A stretch of DNA of 64,000 nt from Nonomuraea pusilla (GCF_900109355.1 NZ_FOBF01000022.1:105604-169603); one strand, 5' to 3'; shown: positions 46,423 through 55,082, counted from the stretch's first letter. Made by a program: numbers and translations. The notes: generated by a model not told the origin, from the letters alone.

Positions 46423-47451
46423 ATGCGCGTCATCACTTTTGAAGAGCCGGGCCGCGTCAGCGTGAACCCGGAGCCGCCCGCCGAACTCGTCCCCGGCTCC
46501 GTGCGGATCCGCACCCTCTACTCCGGGGTGTCCGCGGGCACCGAGCTCACCGCCTACCGTGGCACCAACCCTTATCTCACCCGCAGGTGGGACACCGAGC
46601 GCCGGCTCTTCGTCGACGGTCGCACCCACGCCTACCCGCTCGCCGGCTGGGGCTACCAGGAGGTCGGCGAGGTCGTCGAGGCCGCGGGCGACGTGTCCGA
46701 CCCGCCGGTCGGCAGCCTCGTCTGGGGCATCTGGGGGCACCGCGCCGAGGCCGTCGTGCCCGCCGAGAAGGTCGCCGGGCACCTGCTGCCCCCGGGCGCC
46801 GACCCGCTCCCCGGCGTCTTCGCCCGGGTCGGCGCGATCGCGCTCAACGCCGTCCACGCCGCCGACGTGCACCTCGGCGACCAGCTCGCCGTCTTCGGGC
46901 AGGGCGTCATCGGCCTGCTCGCCACCCGCCTGGCCGTGCTGAACGGCGCCAGGGTCGTCGCCGCCGACGCCATCCCCGCCCGGCTCGAACTCGCCAGGCG
47001 CTACGGCGCCGCCGAGACGTTCGACGTGCGCACCGGCTCCGTCGCCGAGTTCATGCGCAAGCGCGTCGAGGGCGCCGACACCGCCATCGAGCTCAGCGGC
47101 AGCCATCACGGCCTGCACGAGGCCATCAGGACCGTCCGCAAGGGCGGCAGGGTCGTCGCCGCCGGCTTCTACCAGGGCGAGGGCGCCGGGCTGCGGCTCG
47201 GCGAGGAGTTCCACCACAACCAGGTGCAGCTGATCTCCTCCCAGATCGGCGGCGTCGCCTCCTGGCTCGCCCACCGCTGGGACGTCGAACGTCTCCAGCG
47301 CACCTTCATGGACCTCGTCCACGCGGGCCGGGTCGAGGTCGCGCCCCTCGTCACCCACGTCGTCCCCGCCGAGGAGGCCGCCGCGGCCTTCGACCTGCTC
47401 GACAAGCACCAGTCCGAGGTGCTCCAGCTCGCCTTCCGATTCGAGGAGTGA
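46423..47451 (+). CDS. MDR-family zinc-type alcohol dehydrogenase-like protein, first copy
   Basis: A 342-residue medium-chain dehydrogenase. ATG 46423 is chosen; GTG 46411 in frame is possible. Opening MRVITFEEPGRVSVNPEP, YSGVSAGTELTAYRGTNPYL, then Rossmann motif VFGQGVIGLLATRLAV. The classical catalytic-zinc Cys and CxxC cluster are absent, so it belongs to the zinc-poor subgroup (bacteriochlorophyllide-oxidoreductase-like). A second copy with the same SGVSAGTEL and GEEFHHN segments lies at 49.4-50.6 kb. First gene of the plus-strand unit, divergent from the isomerase/ABC operon. Confidence 0.82.
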   Translation: MRVITFEEPGRVSVNPEPPAELVPGSVRIRTLYSGVSAGTELTAYRGTNPYLTRRWDTERRLFVDGRTHAYPLAGWGYQEVGEVVEAAGDVSDPPVGSLVWGIWGHRAEAVVPAEKVAGHLLPPGADPLPGVFARVGAIALNAVHAADVHLGDQLAVFGQGVIGLLATRLAVLNGARVVAADAIPARLELARRYGAAETFDVRTGSVAEFMRKRVEGADTAIELSGSHHGLHEAIRTVRKGGRVVAAGFYQGEGAGLRLGEEFHHNQVQLISSQIGGVASWLAHRWDVERLQRTFMDLVHAGRVEVAPLVTHVVPAEEAAAAFDLLDKHQSEVLQLAFRFEE

Positions 47452-47458
47452 CAGACCC

Positions 47459-48244
47459 GTGAAGCTCGCCGTACAGGAGCAGCTCGTCCCCGGCCGCACC
47501 CTGCAGGAGAAGTTCGCGTTCGCCGTCGAGGCCGGGTTCGACGCCATCGAGCTGCGCGGCAAGGGCGACTTCCACTTCGCGGGACGCCTGACCGAGCTCA
47601 AGCGGGCGCTGGCCGACGGCGTCGTGATGCCCACGGTCTGCGTGGACATGCCGCACTTCATCGGCGACTTCGACCCGGCCAGGCGCAAGGACGCGATCCA
47701 GCAGCTCAGGTCGCAGCTGACGGTGATCGGCGAGCTGGGCGGCATCGGCGTGATGACGCCCGCCTCCTGGGGCCAGTTCTCGCGCAGGCTCCCGCCGTTC
47801 GAGCCGCCGCGCAGCCCCCACGAGGACCGCGAGGTGCTGGCGGAGGCGCTCGGCGTCCTCGGCGAGCACGCGCAGCGCAACGGCGTCCTCATCATGCTGG
47901 AGCCCCTCAACCGGTACGAGAACCACATGGTCAACACGCTGGCCGAGGCCGTCTCGTACTGCTCCATGGACTCCGTCAGGGTCGTCGGCGACACGTACCA
48001 CATGAACATCGAGGAGGACGACCCCTGCCGCGCGCTGGCCGACGCGGCGCCCTACCTCGCGCACATGCAGATCAGCGAGTCCAACAGGAACCAGCCGGGC
48101 ACCGGCCACATCGACTGGCCCGCGCAGCTCGCCACGCTCGCCGCGATCGGCTTCGACGGCTACCTCGCGCTGGAGTGCCGCCTGCGCGGCGAGCCCGAGA
48201 TCGTCCTCCCCCAGACCGCCGCCTTCATCAGGAAGTTCTTGTGA
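47459..48244 (+). CDS. Sugar phosphate isomerase/epimerase (TIM barrel), second copy
   Basis: A 261-residue xylose-isomerase-like barrel, start GTG 47459, 7 bases after the dehydrogenase stop. Metal-ligand candidates: Glu in MLEPLNRYENH, Asp in VGDTYHMNIEE, His in AHMQISESNR and the final Glu in LALECRL. This pattern is close to tagatose/allulose 3-epimerase and hydroxypyruvate-isomerase-like proteins. Its stop overlaps the GTG of the GH63-like gene. Substrate not known. Confidence 0.87.
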   Translation: MKLAVQEQLVPGRTLQEKFAFAVEAGFDAIELRGKGDFHFAGRLTELKRALADGVVMPTVCVDMPHFIGDFDPARRKDAIQQLRSQLTVIGELGGIGVMTPASWGQFSRRLPPFEPPRSPHEDREVLAEALGVLGEHAQRNGVLIMLEPLNRYENHMVNTLAEAVSYCSMDSVRVVGDTYHMNIEEDDPCRALADAAPYLAHMQISESNRNQPGTGHIDWPAQLATLAAIGFDGYLALECRLRGEPEIVLPQTAAFIRKFL

Positions 48245-49596
48245 TAACCCACGACGCGGTGCGCGTCCTCGTGGCCAACTGGGACGGCACCTACACGGTC
48301 CCCTCGCGCCGTCTTTACCCACACCAGTGGAGCTGGGACTCCGCGTTCATCGCGATCGGCAACGCGCGCTGGTCGCCGCGGCGGGCCAGGACCGAGCTCC
48401 TCACCCTGTTCGGCGCCCAGTGGCAGGACGGCAGGGTGCCGCACATCGTGTTCAACCCGGCGGTGCCCGAGGGCGCGTACTTCCCCGGGCCGCGCTTCTG
48501 GGGGGTGCGCGCGCCGTCGGGCGTGGCGACGTCCGGCATCGTGCAGCCGCCGGTCCACGCGCTGGCCGCCTGGAAGATCCACCAGGCCGAGCCGGACGTG
48601 GCGTTCCTGCGCAGGATCTACCCGCGGCTGGTGGCGCAGCAGCGGTTCCTGCGCGGGGAGCGGCGCTCGCCCGAGGGGCTGATCTCGATCGTCCACCCGT
48701 GGGAGTCCGGCATGGACAACAGCCCCGCGTGGGACCTGCCGCTGCAGGCGGTGGAGGCCACCGGGTCGGCCGGAGGCATCGGGGCGGTCAGGCGCGACCT
48801 CGGCCACGTCAGCGCCGCCGAGCGGCCCACCGACCGCGACTACGAGCGCTACGTCGCGCTCGCCGCCGCCTACCGCGACTCCGGCTACCGCGACCCCGGC
48901 TCGTTCCAGGTCGAGGACCCTCTGTTCAACGCCGCGTACGGGGTGGCCGAGTCGGTGCTGGCCGAGATCGCCCGGGTCTGCGGGCACGACCCCGAGCCGC
49001 ACGAGCGCGAGGCCGTGCGCGTCACCGCCGCCATGGTCGAGCACCTCTACGACGACGGCCTGTTCCACGCCCGGGACGTGCGCACCGGCTGCCTGATCCG
49101 CTCCAGCAGCGCGGCGGGCCTCACCCCGCTCCTGCTGCCCGGCCTCCCGCGCGAGATCGTCAACACGCTGGTCGGCACCGCTCTCGACCGTTTCGGGCTG
49201 AAGGACGGCGTGCTGCCGAGCTACTCGCCCGCCGCGCCGGGGTTCGAGCCGGGCCGCTACTGGCGCGGCCCCAAGTGGATCAACCTGAGCTGGCTGGTCT
49301 GGCAGGGCCTGCGGGAACGCCGCCCCGACCTGGCGGCGCCGCTGGCCGACGGCATGATCGCCGCGGTGGGCGCCTCGGGCTTTCGCGAGTACTTCGACCC
49401 GATCACCCTGGACGGCCACGGCAGCCGCGACTTCAGCTGGTCAGCGGCTCTCATCGTCGACGTCGTGGCGGAGCACGCTGGAGGAATCGTGGCGGAGCAC
49501 GGCCTGGAGGGTGTGCCTGCGGCGGGCCGCCAGGTCGGCGAGCAGGCGGGGCGCGTCGGCGAAATCGGCGACGTCGGTGACGAGGTGCTCGCGTAG
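48241..49596 (+). CDS. GH63-like glycoside hydrolase (mannosyl/glucosylglycerate hydrolase type)
   Basis: A 451-residue (alpha/alpha)6-barrel hydrolase. GTG 48241 overlaps the previous stop (GTGA). Motifs: HQWSWDSAFIAIG with Asp33, HPWESGMDNSPAWD, and late FREYFDPITLDGHGSRDFSWSAAL, where the Glu corresponds to the catalytic base of GH63 glycerate-glycoside hydrolases. The natural end of the fold is near VDVVAEH; about 40 further residues read antisense through the end of the convergent dehydrogenase (156-base overlap). It is cytoplasmic. The gpgS gene nearby makes glucosylglycerate precursor a reasonable substrate guess. Confidence 0.83.
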   Translation: MITHDAVRVLVANWDGTYTVPSRRLYPHQWSWDSAFIAIGNARWSPRRARTELLTLFGAQWQDGRVPHIVFNPAVPEGAYFPGPRFWGVRAPSGVATSGIVQPPVHALAAWKIHQAEPDVAFLRRIYPRLVAQQRFLRGERRSPEGLISIVHPWESGMDNSPAWDLPLQAVEATGSAGGIGAVRRDLGHVSAAERPTDRDYERYVALAAAYRDSGYRDPGSFQVEDPLFNAAYGVAESVLAEIARVCGHDPEPHEREAVRVTAAMVEHLYDDGLFHARDVRTGCLIRSSSAAGLTPLLLPGLPREIVNTLVGTALDRFGLKDGVLPSYSPAAPGFEPGRYWRGPKWINLSWLVWQGLRERRPDLAAPLADGMIAAVGASGFREYFDPITLDGHGSRDFSWSAALIVDVVAEHAGGIVAEHGLEGVPAAGRQVGEQAGRVGEIGDVGDEVLA

Positions 49597-50643
49597 CAGG
49601 CTCCCGCGCTCCCTGAGCAGCGCGATCGTCTCGTACGACAGGCGCTCCCTGTCCCAGGCGTGCGCGAGGCCGCGCGGCACCCTGCCGATCTGGGCGCACC
49701 GCAGCGACAGCCCGTTGTGGTGGAACTCCTCGCCGAGCCGCACCTCCCGCGCGCCCTCGGTGTAGAAGGCCAGGTCGATCAGGGTGCCCTGGGGGCGGAG
49801 CAGCCTGAGCCCGAGCGCCAGCGCCCTGGTCCTGCCGCGGCACTGGAAGACCACGTCGGCGCCGCGGTCGTCCTGGCCGTGCCGCCAGCGGCGCTTCAGC
49901 TCCACCGCCGGGTCCTCCCCGGCGGGCTGCCCGCCCGCACCCAGGTCCCCCGCGTCGAGTTCCCCCGCGCCGAGTCCTCCTGCGCCGAGTCCTCCTGCGC
50001 CGAGTCCTCCTGCGCCGAGCGCCGCCGCGACCTCCAGCCTGGACGGCGTCTCGTCCACGACCACGACCTCCGCCGCGCCGCGCGCCAGCGCGAACGACGC
50101 CGTCACCAGCCCCACGACGCCCGCGCCGACCACGGCGACGCGGCGCCCGCGCACCCCGTCGCCCAGGTCCCGCACGGCCGCGCCGTGCAGGTCGGCCGCC
50201 GCGTGCAGCAGGCCGTTGGCGCAGATGGGGCCCATGTGGGCGACGTACACGCCGAGCAGCGGGTCGAGGTCGTCCGGCAGCTCGACGAAGCGGTCCTTCA
50301 GCGGGTCGGCGACGTACTCGGTGCGGTGGCCGTAGGTCATGGCGACGCGCGCGCCCACCCGCACGGCCCGCGTACGCGTCTCGACCACCTCGCCGACCTG
50401 CATGTACCCGATGCCCCGCACCGGGTAGTCCACGGAGGTCGTGCCGGGGAGGAACAGGCCGAGCGCCGGGTCCCAGGAGGCGCCGAGGTACGGGTTGTCG
50501 CCCTTGACGTAGGTCAGCTCGGTCCCGGCCGACACGCCGCTGTAGGCCGTGACGACGCGGAAGCCGCCCTCGGGCACGTCGGGCGTCTTCTCCTCGGCGA
50601 GGCTCACCCGGCCCGGCGCGTCGATGCTGAGCACCTCACCCAT
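49441..50643 (-). CDS. MDR-family alcohol dehydrogenase-like protein, second copy, with repeat insert
   Basis: A 400-residue relative of the dehydrogenase at 46.4 kb (same SGVSAGTEL, DNPYLGASWDPALGLF and LGEEFHHNGLSLRCAQIG landmarks) but longer. The Rossmann motif is VVGAGVVGLVTA. Directly after the NAD-binding strand-helix region a run of GLGAG pentapeptides, encoded by a 15-bp minisatellite, adds about 30 residues. The C-terminus carries a second short duplication (VLRHD twice) in the overlap with the GH63-like gene. Its ATG overlaps the stop of the upstream Gfo/Idh/MocA gene by 8 bases. Confidence 0.82.
   Translation of the reverse strand: MGEVLSIDAPGRVSLAEEKTPDVPEGGFRVVTAYSGVSAGTELTYVKGDNPYLGASWDPALGLFLPGTTSVDYPVRGIGYMQVGEVVETRTRAVRVGARVAMTYGHRTEYVADPLKDRFVELPDDLDPLLGVYVAHMGPICANGLLHAAADLHGAAVRDLGDGVRGRRVAVVGAGVVGLVTASFALARGAAEVVVVDETPSRLEVAAALGAGGLGAGGLGAGGLGAGELDAGDLGAGGQPAGEDPAVELKRRWRHGQDDRGADVVFQCRGRTRALALGLRLLRPQGTLIDLAFYTEGAREVRLGEEFHHNGLSLRCAQIGRVPRGLAHAWDRERLSYETIALLRERGSLLREHLVTDVADFADAPRLLADLAARRRHTLQAVLRHDSSSVLRHDVDDESR
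49463..49501. repeat. 15-bp direct repeat in the antisense overlap
   Basis: TCGTGGCGGAGCACG occurs at 49463-49477 and 49487-49501, period 24 bases. It is in frame for both genes: VAEH twice in the hydrolase and VLRHD twice in the dehydrogenase. Confidence 0.85.
49943..50020. repeat. 15-bp minisatellite coding GLGAG repeats
   Basis: Five units of about 15 bases (consensus TCCTGCGCCGAGTCC) lie in tandem; the three nearest 50.0 kb are almost identical and the others are diverged (CCCGCGTCGAGTTCC). Being a multiple of three, unit gain or loss keeps the dehydrogenase frame. Confidence 0.88.
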
Positions 50644-51604
50644 GGAGCACCTCGCCGCCCACCCGGATCGGCCGGCCCTCGGCCGCCGACCGGGACAGCG
50701 CCAGCGCCAGGCGGTGCGTGCGCAGCGCCTCCGCGTACGGCGCCCGCACGTCGCCGCCCCTGCCCCGTACCGCGTCCACGAAGGCTCGGTCCACCAGGGT
50801 CTTGGCGGTGCCCGGGTCCTCGACGACCTGCTCGCCGTCGACGAGCAGGCGGGTCTCGCTGAGGTCGAGCGCGATGCCGTCGGCGCACACCTCCAGCCCG
50901 GCCCGGTGCTTGCGGTGGAGCAGGCAGGAGGCGGCCAGCACGCCGGTGGCGCCGCCCGCGAAGCGCAATACGGCGGCCGTGGCGCGGTCCACCTCGCCGG
51001 GCACCGGGTTCCCCGCGGCCACGGCGTGGACCGTCTCGACCTCGCCGACGAGCACCCTGGCCAGGTCGAGGACGTGCACGGCCTGCTCGACGACCTGGCC
51101 GCCGGACCGCGCCGGGTCGAGCCACCAGGGCACGGGGGGCACCTTGTCGAGCCAGTGGCCCATGGCCAGGCGCACCGGGCGGCCGTCGAGCAGGTCCTGC
51201 GCCCGGTCGAGGATCTCCAGGTGGCGCCAGTGGTGCCCGACGGCCGACGGCAGGCCTCTGCGTTCGATCTCGGCGGCGACGGCCTCGGCCGTCGCGAGGT
51301 CCAGCGCGAGCGGCTTCTCCACGAAGATCGGCAGGTCGGCGGAGAGCGCGTCCAGTTCGGGGGCGCCGTGCGCGAACGGCGGCACGCAGACGTACACGGC
51401 GTCGAGGCCGCCGGCGGCGAGCAGGGCCTCGTGCCCGCCGTAGGCGGGGCAGCCGTGCCGGGCGGCCAGTTCCCCGGCCCTGCGCGGGTCGGTGTCGGCG
51501 ATCCCCGCGATCACGACGTCGGGGAAACCGGACAGGACGGTCGCGTGACGGGCGGCGACGTTACCCGCGCCGATGATGCCGATACGGGTTAAAGGGGGCG
51601 TCAT
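50636..51604 (-). CDS. Gfo/Idh/MocA-family oxidoreductase
   Basis: A 322-residue NAD(P)-dependent sugar dehydrogenase. ATG 51604 gives TPPLTRIGIIGAGNVAARHA, a proper Rossmann start; an upstream frame extension adds Cys-rich residues and is rejected. The EKPLALDLATAEAV motif and the GHHWRHLEI and WWLDPARSGGQVVEQAVHVLDL catalytic region are present. It lies at the head of a two-gene unit with the second MDR dehydrogenase. It probably oxidises or reduces a sugar at C2 or C3; the paired isomerases fit such a route. Confidence 0.9.
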   Translation of the reverse strand: MTPPLTRIGIIGAGNVAARHATVLSGFPDVVIAGIADTDPRRAGELAARHGCPAYGGHEALLAAGGLDAVYVCVPPFAHGAPELDALSADLPIFVEKPLALDLATAEAVAAEIERRGLPSAVGHHWRHLEILDRAQDLLDGRPVRLAMGHWLDKVPPVPWWLDPARSGGQVVEQAVHVLDLARVLVGEVETVHAVAAGNPVPGEVDRATAAVLRFAGGATGVLAASCLLHRKHRAGLEVCADGIALDLSETRLLVDGEQVVEDPGTAKTLVDRAFVDAVRGRGGDVRAPYAEALRTHRLALALSRSAAEGRPIRVGGEVLHG

Positions 51605-51712
51605 TCGGGACACAGCCCCGCATCTGCCACAACGCGCCGACGTCAAACAAAGATGTTCAAACTCCCAAGAGCCGGGCAGGGTGCCGTGATCTCATAGATC
51701 GGGGCTGACTGC

Positions 51713-52693
51713 ATGGAGACGGATCTGCGAGCCATGGCCAGACTTCAGGAAGGCCCGCACTCGAGCACCGCGGCCGAGTGGCCGGTCGACGCCCTCATGC
51801 GTGCCAAGGACACCACCACGGTGAGCGTCGTCCTCCCCGCCAGGGACGAGGAGAGCACCGTGGGCGACATCGTCACCACGATCCGCCGCGATCTCGTCGA
51901 GCGGGTGCCGCTCGTGGACGAGATCCTCGTCGTCGACTCCAACTCCACCGACGCCACGGCGGAGCGGGCCCGCGCGGCCGGGGCCCGCGTGGTCGCGCAG
52001 AACGCCGTGCTCCCGCACCTCCCCCCGCTGACCGGCAAGGGCGAGGCGCTGTGGAAGGGGCTGGCCGCCTCCACCGGCGACATCGTCGTCTTCGTGGACG
52101 CGGACCTGCGCGACTTCCGCTCCCACTTCGTGACGGGACTGGCCGGGCCCCTCCTGGCCGACGCCGACGTCTGCTTCGTCAAGGCCGCGTACGAGCGGCC
52201 CTACGTCGGCGAGGACGGCGTGCCGCGCCCGGCCGCGGGCGGCAGGGTCACCGAGCTGGTGGCCAGGCCGCTGCTCAACATGTTCTGGCCCGAGCTGGCC
52301 GGGTTCGCCCAGCCCCTGGGCGGCGAGTACGCGGCCCGCCGCGAGGTGCTCGAACAGGTGCCCTTCGTCACCGAGTACGGCGTCGAGTTCGGCCTGCTCG
52401 TGGACCTGCTGGAGCTCGTGGGGCTCGACGCGATGGCCCAGGTGGACCTCGGCCGCCGCACCCACACCCACCAGTCCGTCGCCGCGCTCGGCAGGATGGC
52501 CGGGCAGATCATGCACACCGCCTGGTCGCGGCTGGAACGCCAGGGCCGCGTCCTGTCGTCGGAGCCGCCCGCTGGCACCCTTCTCCAGTTCGGGACCGAC
52601 GGCGCCGGCCTCGCCGACATCACCGTGGCGGAACGGCCGCCGCTCGCCTCCCTCGTGAGCGGGCGGGAGCTGGCGCGGCGGGACGTCGCATGA
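51713..52693 (+). CDS. gpgS: Glucosyl-3-phosphoglycerate synthase
   Basis: A 326-residue GT81 glycosyltransferase. VVLPARDEESTVGDIV, EILVVDSNSTDATAERA, LTGKGEALWKG and the metal-binding VFVDADLRDF are diagnostic of GpgS. GGEYAARREVLEQVPFVTEYGVEFGLLVD follows (seen in part). It transfers glucose from a nucleotide sugar to 3-phosphoglycerate, giving the precursor of glucosylglycerate and of methylglucose lipopolysaccharides. ATG 51713 is chosen, ATG 51734 possible. Its TGA overlaps the ATG of the next glycosyltransferase. Confidence 0.92.
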   Translation: METDLRAMARLQEGPHSSTAAEWPVDALMRAKDTTTVSVVLPARDEESTVGDIVTTIRRDLVERVPLVDEILVVDSNSTDATAERARAAGARVVAQNAVLPHLPPLTGKGEALWKGLAASTGDIVVFVDADLRDFRSHFVTGLAGPLLADADVCFVKAAYERPYVGEDGVPRPAAGGRVTELVARPLLNMFWPELAGFAQPLGGEYAARREVLEQVPFVTEYGVEFGLLVDLLELVGLDAMAQVDLGRRTHTHQSVAALGRMAGQIMHTAWSRLERQGRVLSSEPPAGTLLQFGTDGAGLADITVAERPPLASLVSGRELARRDVA

Positions 52694-53817
52694 AGGTCCT
52701 CGTCAACAGCGGGCCCTGGCTGGCGGTCCCGCCGCCCGGCTACGGCGGCATCGAGAACGTCGTGGCCACCCTGATCCCGGCGCTGCGCGAGCGCGGCGTG
52801 GAGGTGGTCCTCGCCTCGGTCGGGTCGAGCGCCGTGGAGGTGGACGAGCTGCTCGCCGTCTACGACGACGGCATGTTCGCCGAGCTGCAGAAGCCGTACA
52901 ACCAGGTGACGGGCGTCGCGCACGCCCACCAGGCGCGGGTGGCGGCGGAACTGCGCGCCCGCGACGACATCGACCTCGTCCACGACCACGTCGAGGTGGT
53001 GGGGCCGGCCGTGCTGGCGGCGCTGGACGGCCCGCCGGTGCTGCACACCCTGCACTGGGACCTGCGCAAGCACCCCGCGTTCTACGGGGCGTTCCCGCGC
53101 TCCATCGCGGTCAACGGCGTCTCGCGGTCGCAGCTCGCGCGCGCGCCGGAGGCGCTGCGGGCCGCGTCGCTCGGGGCCGTCCACCTCGCCACCCCGCTGG
53201 CCGCCGGCCCGCCGCCGCGCCTCCGGCGGGACGAGCACGTCGTCGTCATGGGCCGCGTCTGCGCGCTGAAGGGGCAGCACGTCGCGGCCCGGCTCTGCCA
53301 GAAGCTCGGCCTGCCGCTGGTGCTGGCGGGGCCGGTCTGCGGCAGGAACACCCCGGCCGAGCTGGACGCCGTGGCCCAGGACCCGTACCACCCGCTCAGC
53401 AGCCACCCCGACGTGCGCTACCACCTCGACCAGGTGGCCCCCTACCTCGACGGCGACCTCACCCGCTGGGTCGGCGGGGTGGAGGGGGAGGAGCGCGACA
53501 GGCTCTACGCCTCCGCCCGCGCCGCCCTCTTCCCCATCCAGTGGGACGAACCGGGCGGCACGGCCGTCGTCGAGGCACTGGCCCTGGGGGTGCCGCCGGT
53601 CGGCCTGCGCCGCGGCTGCCTGCCCGAGCTGATCGACCACGGCCGCACGGGCTTCCTCGCCGACACCGAGGAGGAGCTGGCGGAGTGGCTGCCGCGGGCC
53701 GGCGAGATCGACCCGGAGGAGTGCCGCGCGGAGGCCCGCCGCCGCTTCTCCCCGTCGGTGATGGCCGAGCGCTACCTCGACCTGTACGGACGCGTGCTGG
53801 CCGCCCGTCAGGCGTAG
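52690..53817 (+). CDS. GT4-family glycosyltransferase
   Basis: A 375-residue GT-B enzyme. ATG 52690 overlaps the gpgS stop (ATGA); the longer frame upstream is gpgS in another phase. N-terminal PPPGYGGIENVVATLIPALRERG-type segment, then MGRVCALKGQHVA and LFPIQWDEPGGTAVVEALALG with the GT4 E-x7-E region. Co-transcription with gpgS suggests it extends or modifies the glucosylglycerate product, or works on a related glycoconjugate. It overlaps the convergent universal stress protein gene by 10 bases. Confidence 0.87.
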   Translation: MKVLVNSGPWLAVPPPGYGGIENVVATLIPALRERGVEVVLASVGSSAVEVDELLAVYDDGMFAELQKPYNQVTGVAHAHQARVAAELRARDDIDLVHDHVEVVGPAVLAALDGPPVLHTLHWDLRKHPAFYGAFPRSIAVNGVSRSQLARAPEALRAASLGAVHLATPLAAGPPPRLRRDEHVVVMGRVCALKGQHVAARLCQKLGLPLVLAGPVCGRNTPAELDAVAQDPYHPLSSHPDVRYHLDQVAPYLDGDLTRWVGGVEGEERDRLYASARAALFPIQWDEPGGTAVVEALALGVPPVGLRRGCLPELIDHGRTGFLADTEEELAEWLPRAGEIDPEECRAEARRRFSPSVMAERYLDLYGRVLAARQA

Positions 53818-54602
53818 CCGCGGGGGAGCACCGCGACGGGCCGGGACGAGGCCCGCAGCACCTTCATGGCCAGCTCGCCGAGGAACACCCGGTGCGGCTG
53901 GGCGTCCTCGCCGGCGGCGCAGACGAGCAGCTCGCCCGGCAGCCATTCGAGGGCGTCCATGGCGGCGGCCACGTCGTGCCCCTCGCTCACCTCGGCCTCC
54001 GCCTCGATGCCGGTGCTCTCCCAGGCCAGCCGCACGGCCAGCGCCAGGTCGTCGCTGAGCTTGCCCCTGTCCTCGGTGCGCAGGTCGAGCGTGACGAGCC
54101 GCAGCGGCACGCCGAGCCGCAGCGCCGCCTGCGCCACCCGTTCGACCGCCTCGTCGCACTGCGGCCGGTGCACGTACGCGAGGGAGAGCCTGCTCGGGGC
54201 GTCCTGCGGCCGGTGCCCGCTGGGCGCGACCATCACGGCCTCGGGCGACAGGTGCAGCAGGTGGTCGGCGGTGGAGCCGAGCGCGATGCGGCCGTGCGGC
54301 CCGCCGGCCGCCGACCCGACCACGATCAGGTCGGCCCTGATCCTGCTGGCCAGCACGCCGAGCCCCCGCCCGACGCCCCTGCTCTCGAACGAGATGAACT
54401 CCGCGTACGCGTCGCCCAGGTCCTCGGCCGCGTGGGCGAGGTTCGCCTGCGCCTCCACCGCCAGCCCGGGGCTCCCGGGAGGGTAGATCGACGCCACCGT
54501 CAGCTCGCCTCCGGTCACCCGCGTGATCGCGGCGCCGAGGGCGAGGGCGTCACGCCCCCCTGAGTCGCTGACATATCCGACGATCACGTGCTCTCCGATC
54601 AC
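53808..54602 (-). CDS. Universal stress protein with two UspA domains
   Basis: A 264-residue tandem Usp. The first domain has VIVGYVSDSGGRDAL and the ATP-binding GSTADHLLHLSPEAVMVAP. The second domain is weaker (LSLAYVHRPQCDEAV, then VFLGELAMKVLRASSRPVAVLP) and lacks a clean G-2x-G-9x-G motif. Start GTG 54602 follows AGGGGTG. Actinomycetes carry many such genes under hypoxia or stress control; no control site is seen here. Confidence 0.85.
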   Translation of the reverse strand: MIGEHVIVGYVSDSGGRDALALGAAITRVTGGELTVASIYPPGSPGLAVEAQANLAHAAEDLGDAYAEFISFESRGVGRGLGVLASRIRADLIVVGSAAGGPHGRIALGSTADHLLHLSPEAVMVAPSGHRPQDAPSRLSLAYVHRPQCDEAVERVAQAALRLGVPLRLVTLDLRTEDRGKLSDDLALAVRLAWESTGIEAEAEVSEGHDVAAAMDALEWLPGELLVCAAGEDAQPHRVFLGELAMKVLRASSRPVAVLPRGYA

Positions 54603-54681
54603 GACACCCCTCTTACCCGCTCTGAACAGGGAATACGCGACATGTCCGGGAACGTTCTAAACCAGTGGAGGCGCAAAAACC

Positions 54682-54990
54682 GTGAAGATCACCCTTGACA
54701 CCCGATTCAATGGATCGCTCGGCCCCGTCACCCTTCGCGAAGCCGTTCAGCAGCTCAAAGCGCACGACCTCGCCTGCAGCGTGACCCCCGAGACCCTCGA
54801 GGAGAAGGCCACCATCTTCAAGCTCTGCGTCGAGCGCGGGTTCACCCCGCTCCGCAGCGAGATCATGGCCGCCTACTACGTCGCCGAGCGCGACGCCACG
54901 CTGGACGCGTTCGACCGCGGGCTCATCACCGACGGCGAGCGCGAGCAGAAGCAGCTCGAACTCACCCGCCAGATCCTCTCTGCCCGCTGA
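54682..54990 (+). CDS. Small protein of unknown function
   Basis: A 102-residue soluble protein, start GTG 54682 after GGAGG (11 bases). I do not recognise the family. The sequence is predicted mostly helical after residue 18: LREAVQQLKAH, then EEKATIFKLCVERGF, then a C-terminal LDAFDRGLITDGEREQKQLE segment that recalls the short SHOCT-type oligomerisation motif. Two Cys. Divergent from the stress protein and 92 bases before a PAP2 gene. Codon use fits a real gene. Confidence 0.65.
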   Translation: MKITLDTRFNGSLGPVTLREAVQQLKAHDLACSVTPETLEEKATIFKLCVERGFTPLRSEIMAAYYVAERDATLDAFDRGLITDGEREQKQLELTRQILSAR

Positions 54991-55020
54991 TCCGCCTTTT
55001 CGGCGATCTTTTTCGGGGTT

Positions 55021-55036
55021 TCGGCCGGATGGCCGA
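55021..55036 (+). terminator. Possible stem-loop after the small gene
   Basis: TCGGCC-GGAT-GGCCGA forms a perfect 6-bp stem with a 4-base loop, 31 bases after the stop of the small gene. There is no T-run after it; a T-rich stretch lies before it. It may be a weak terminator. Confidence 0.3.
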
Positions 55037-55082
55037 GGCGGCCGGCGCTGATCGTTCGTAAAGTCGTGTCCACTACCCGTTC

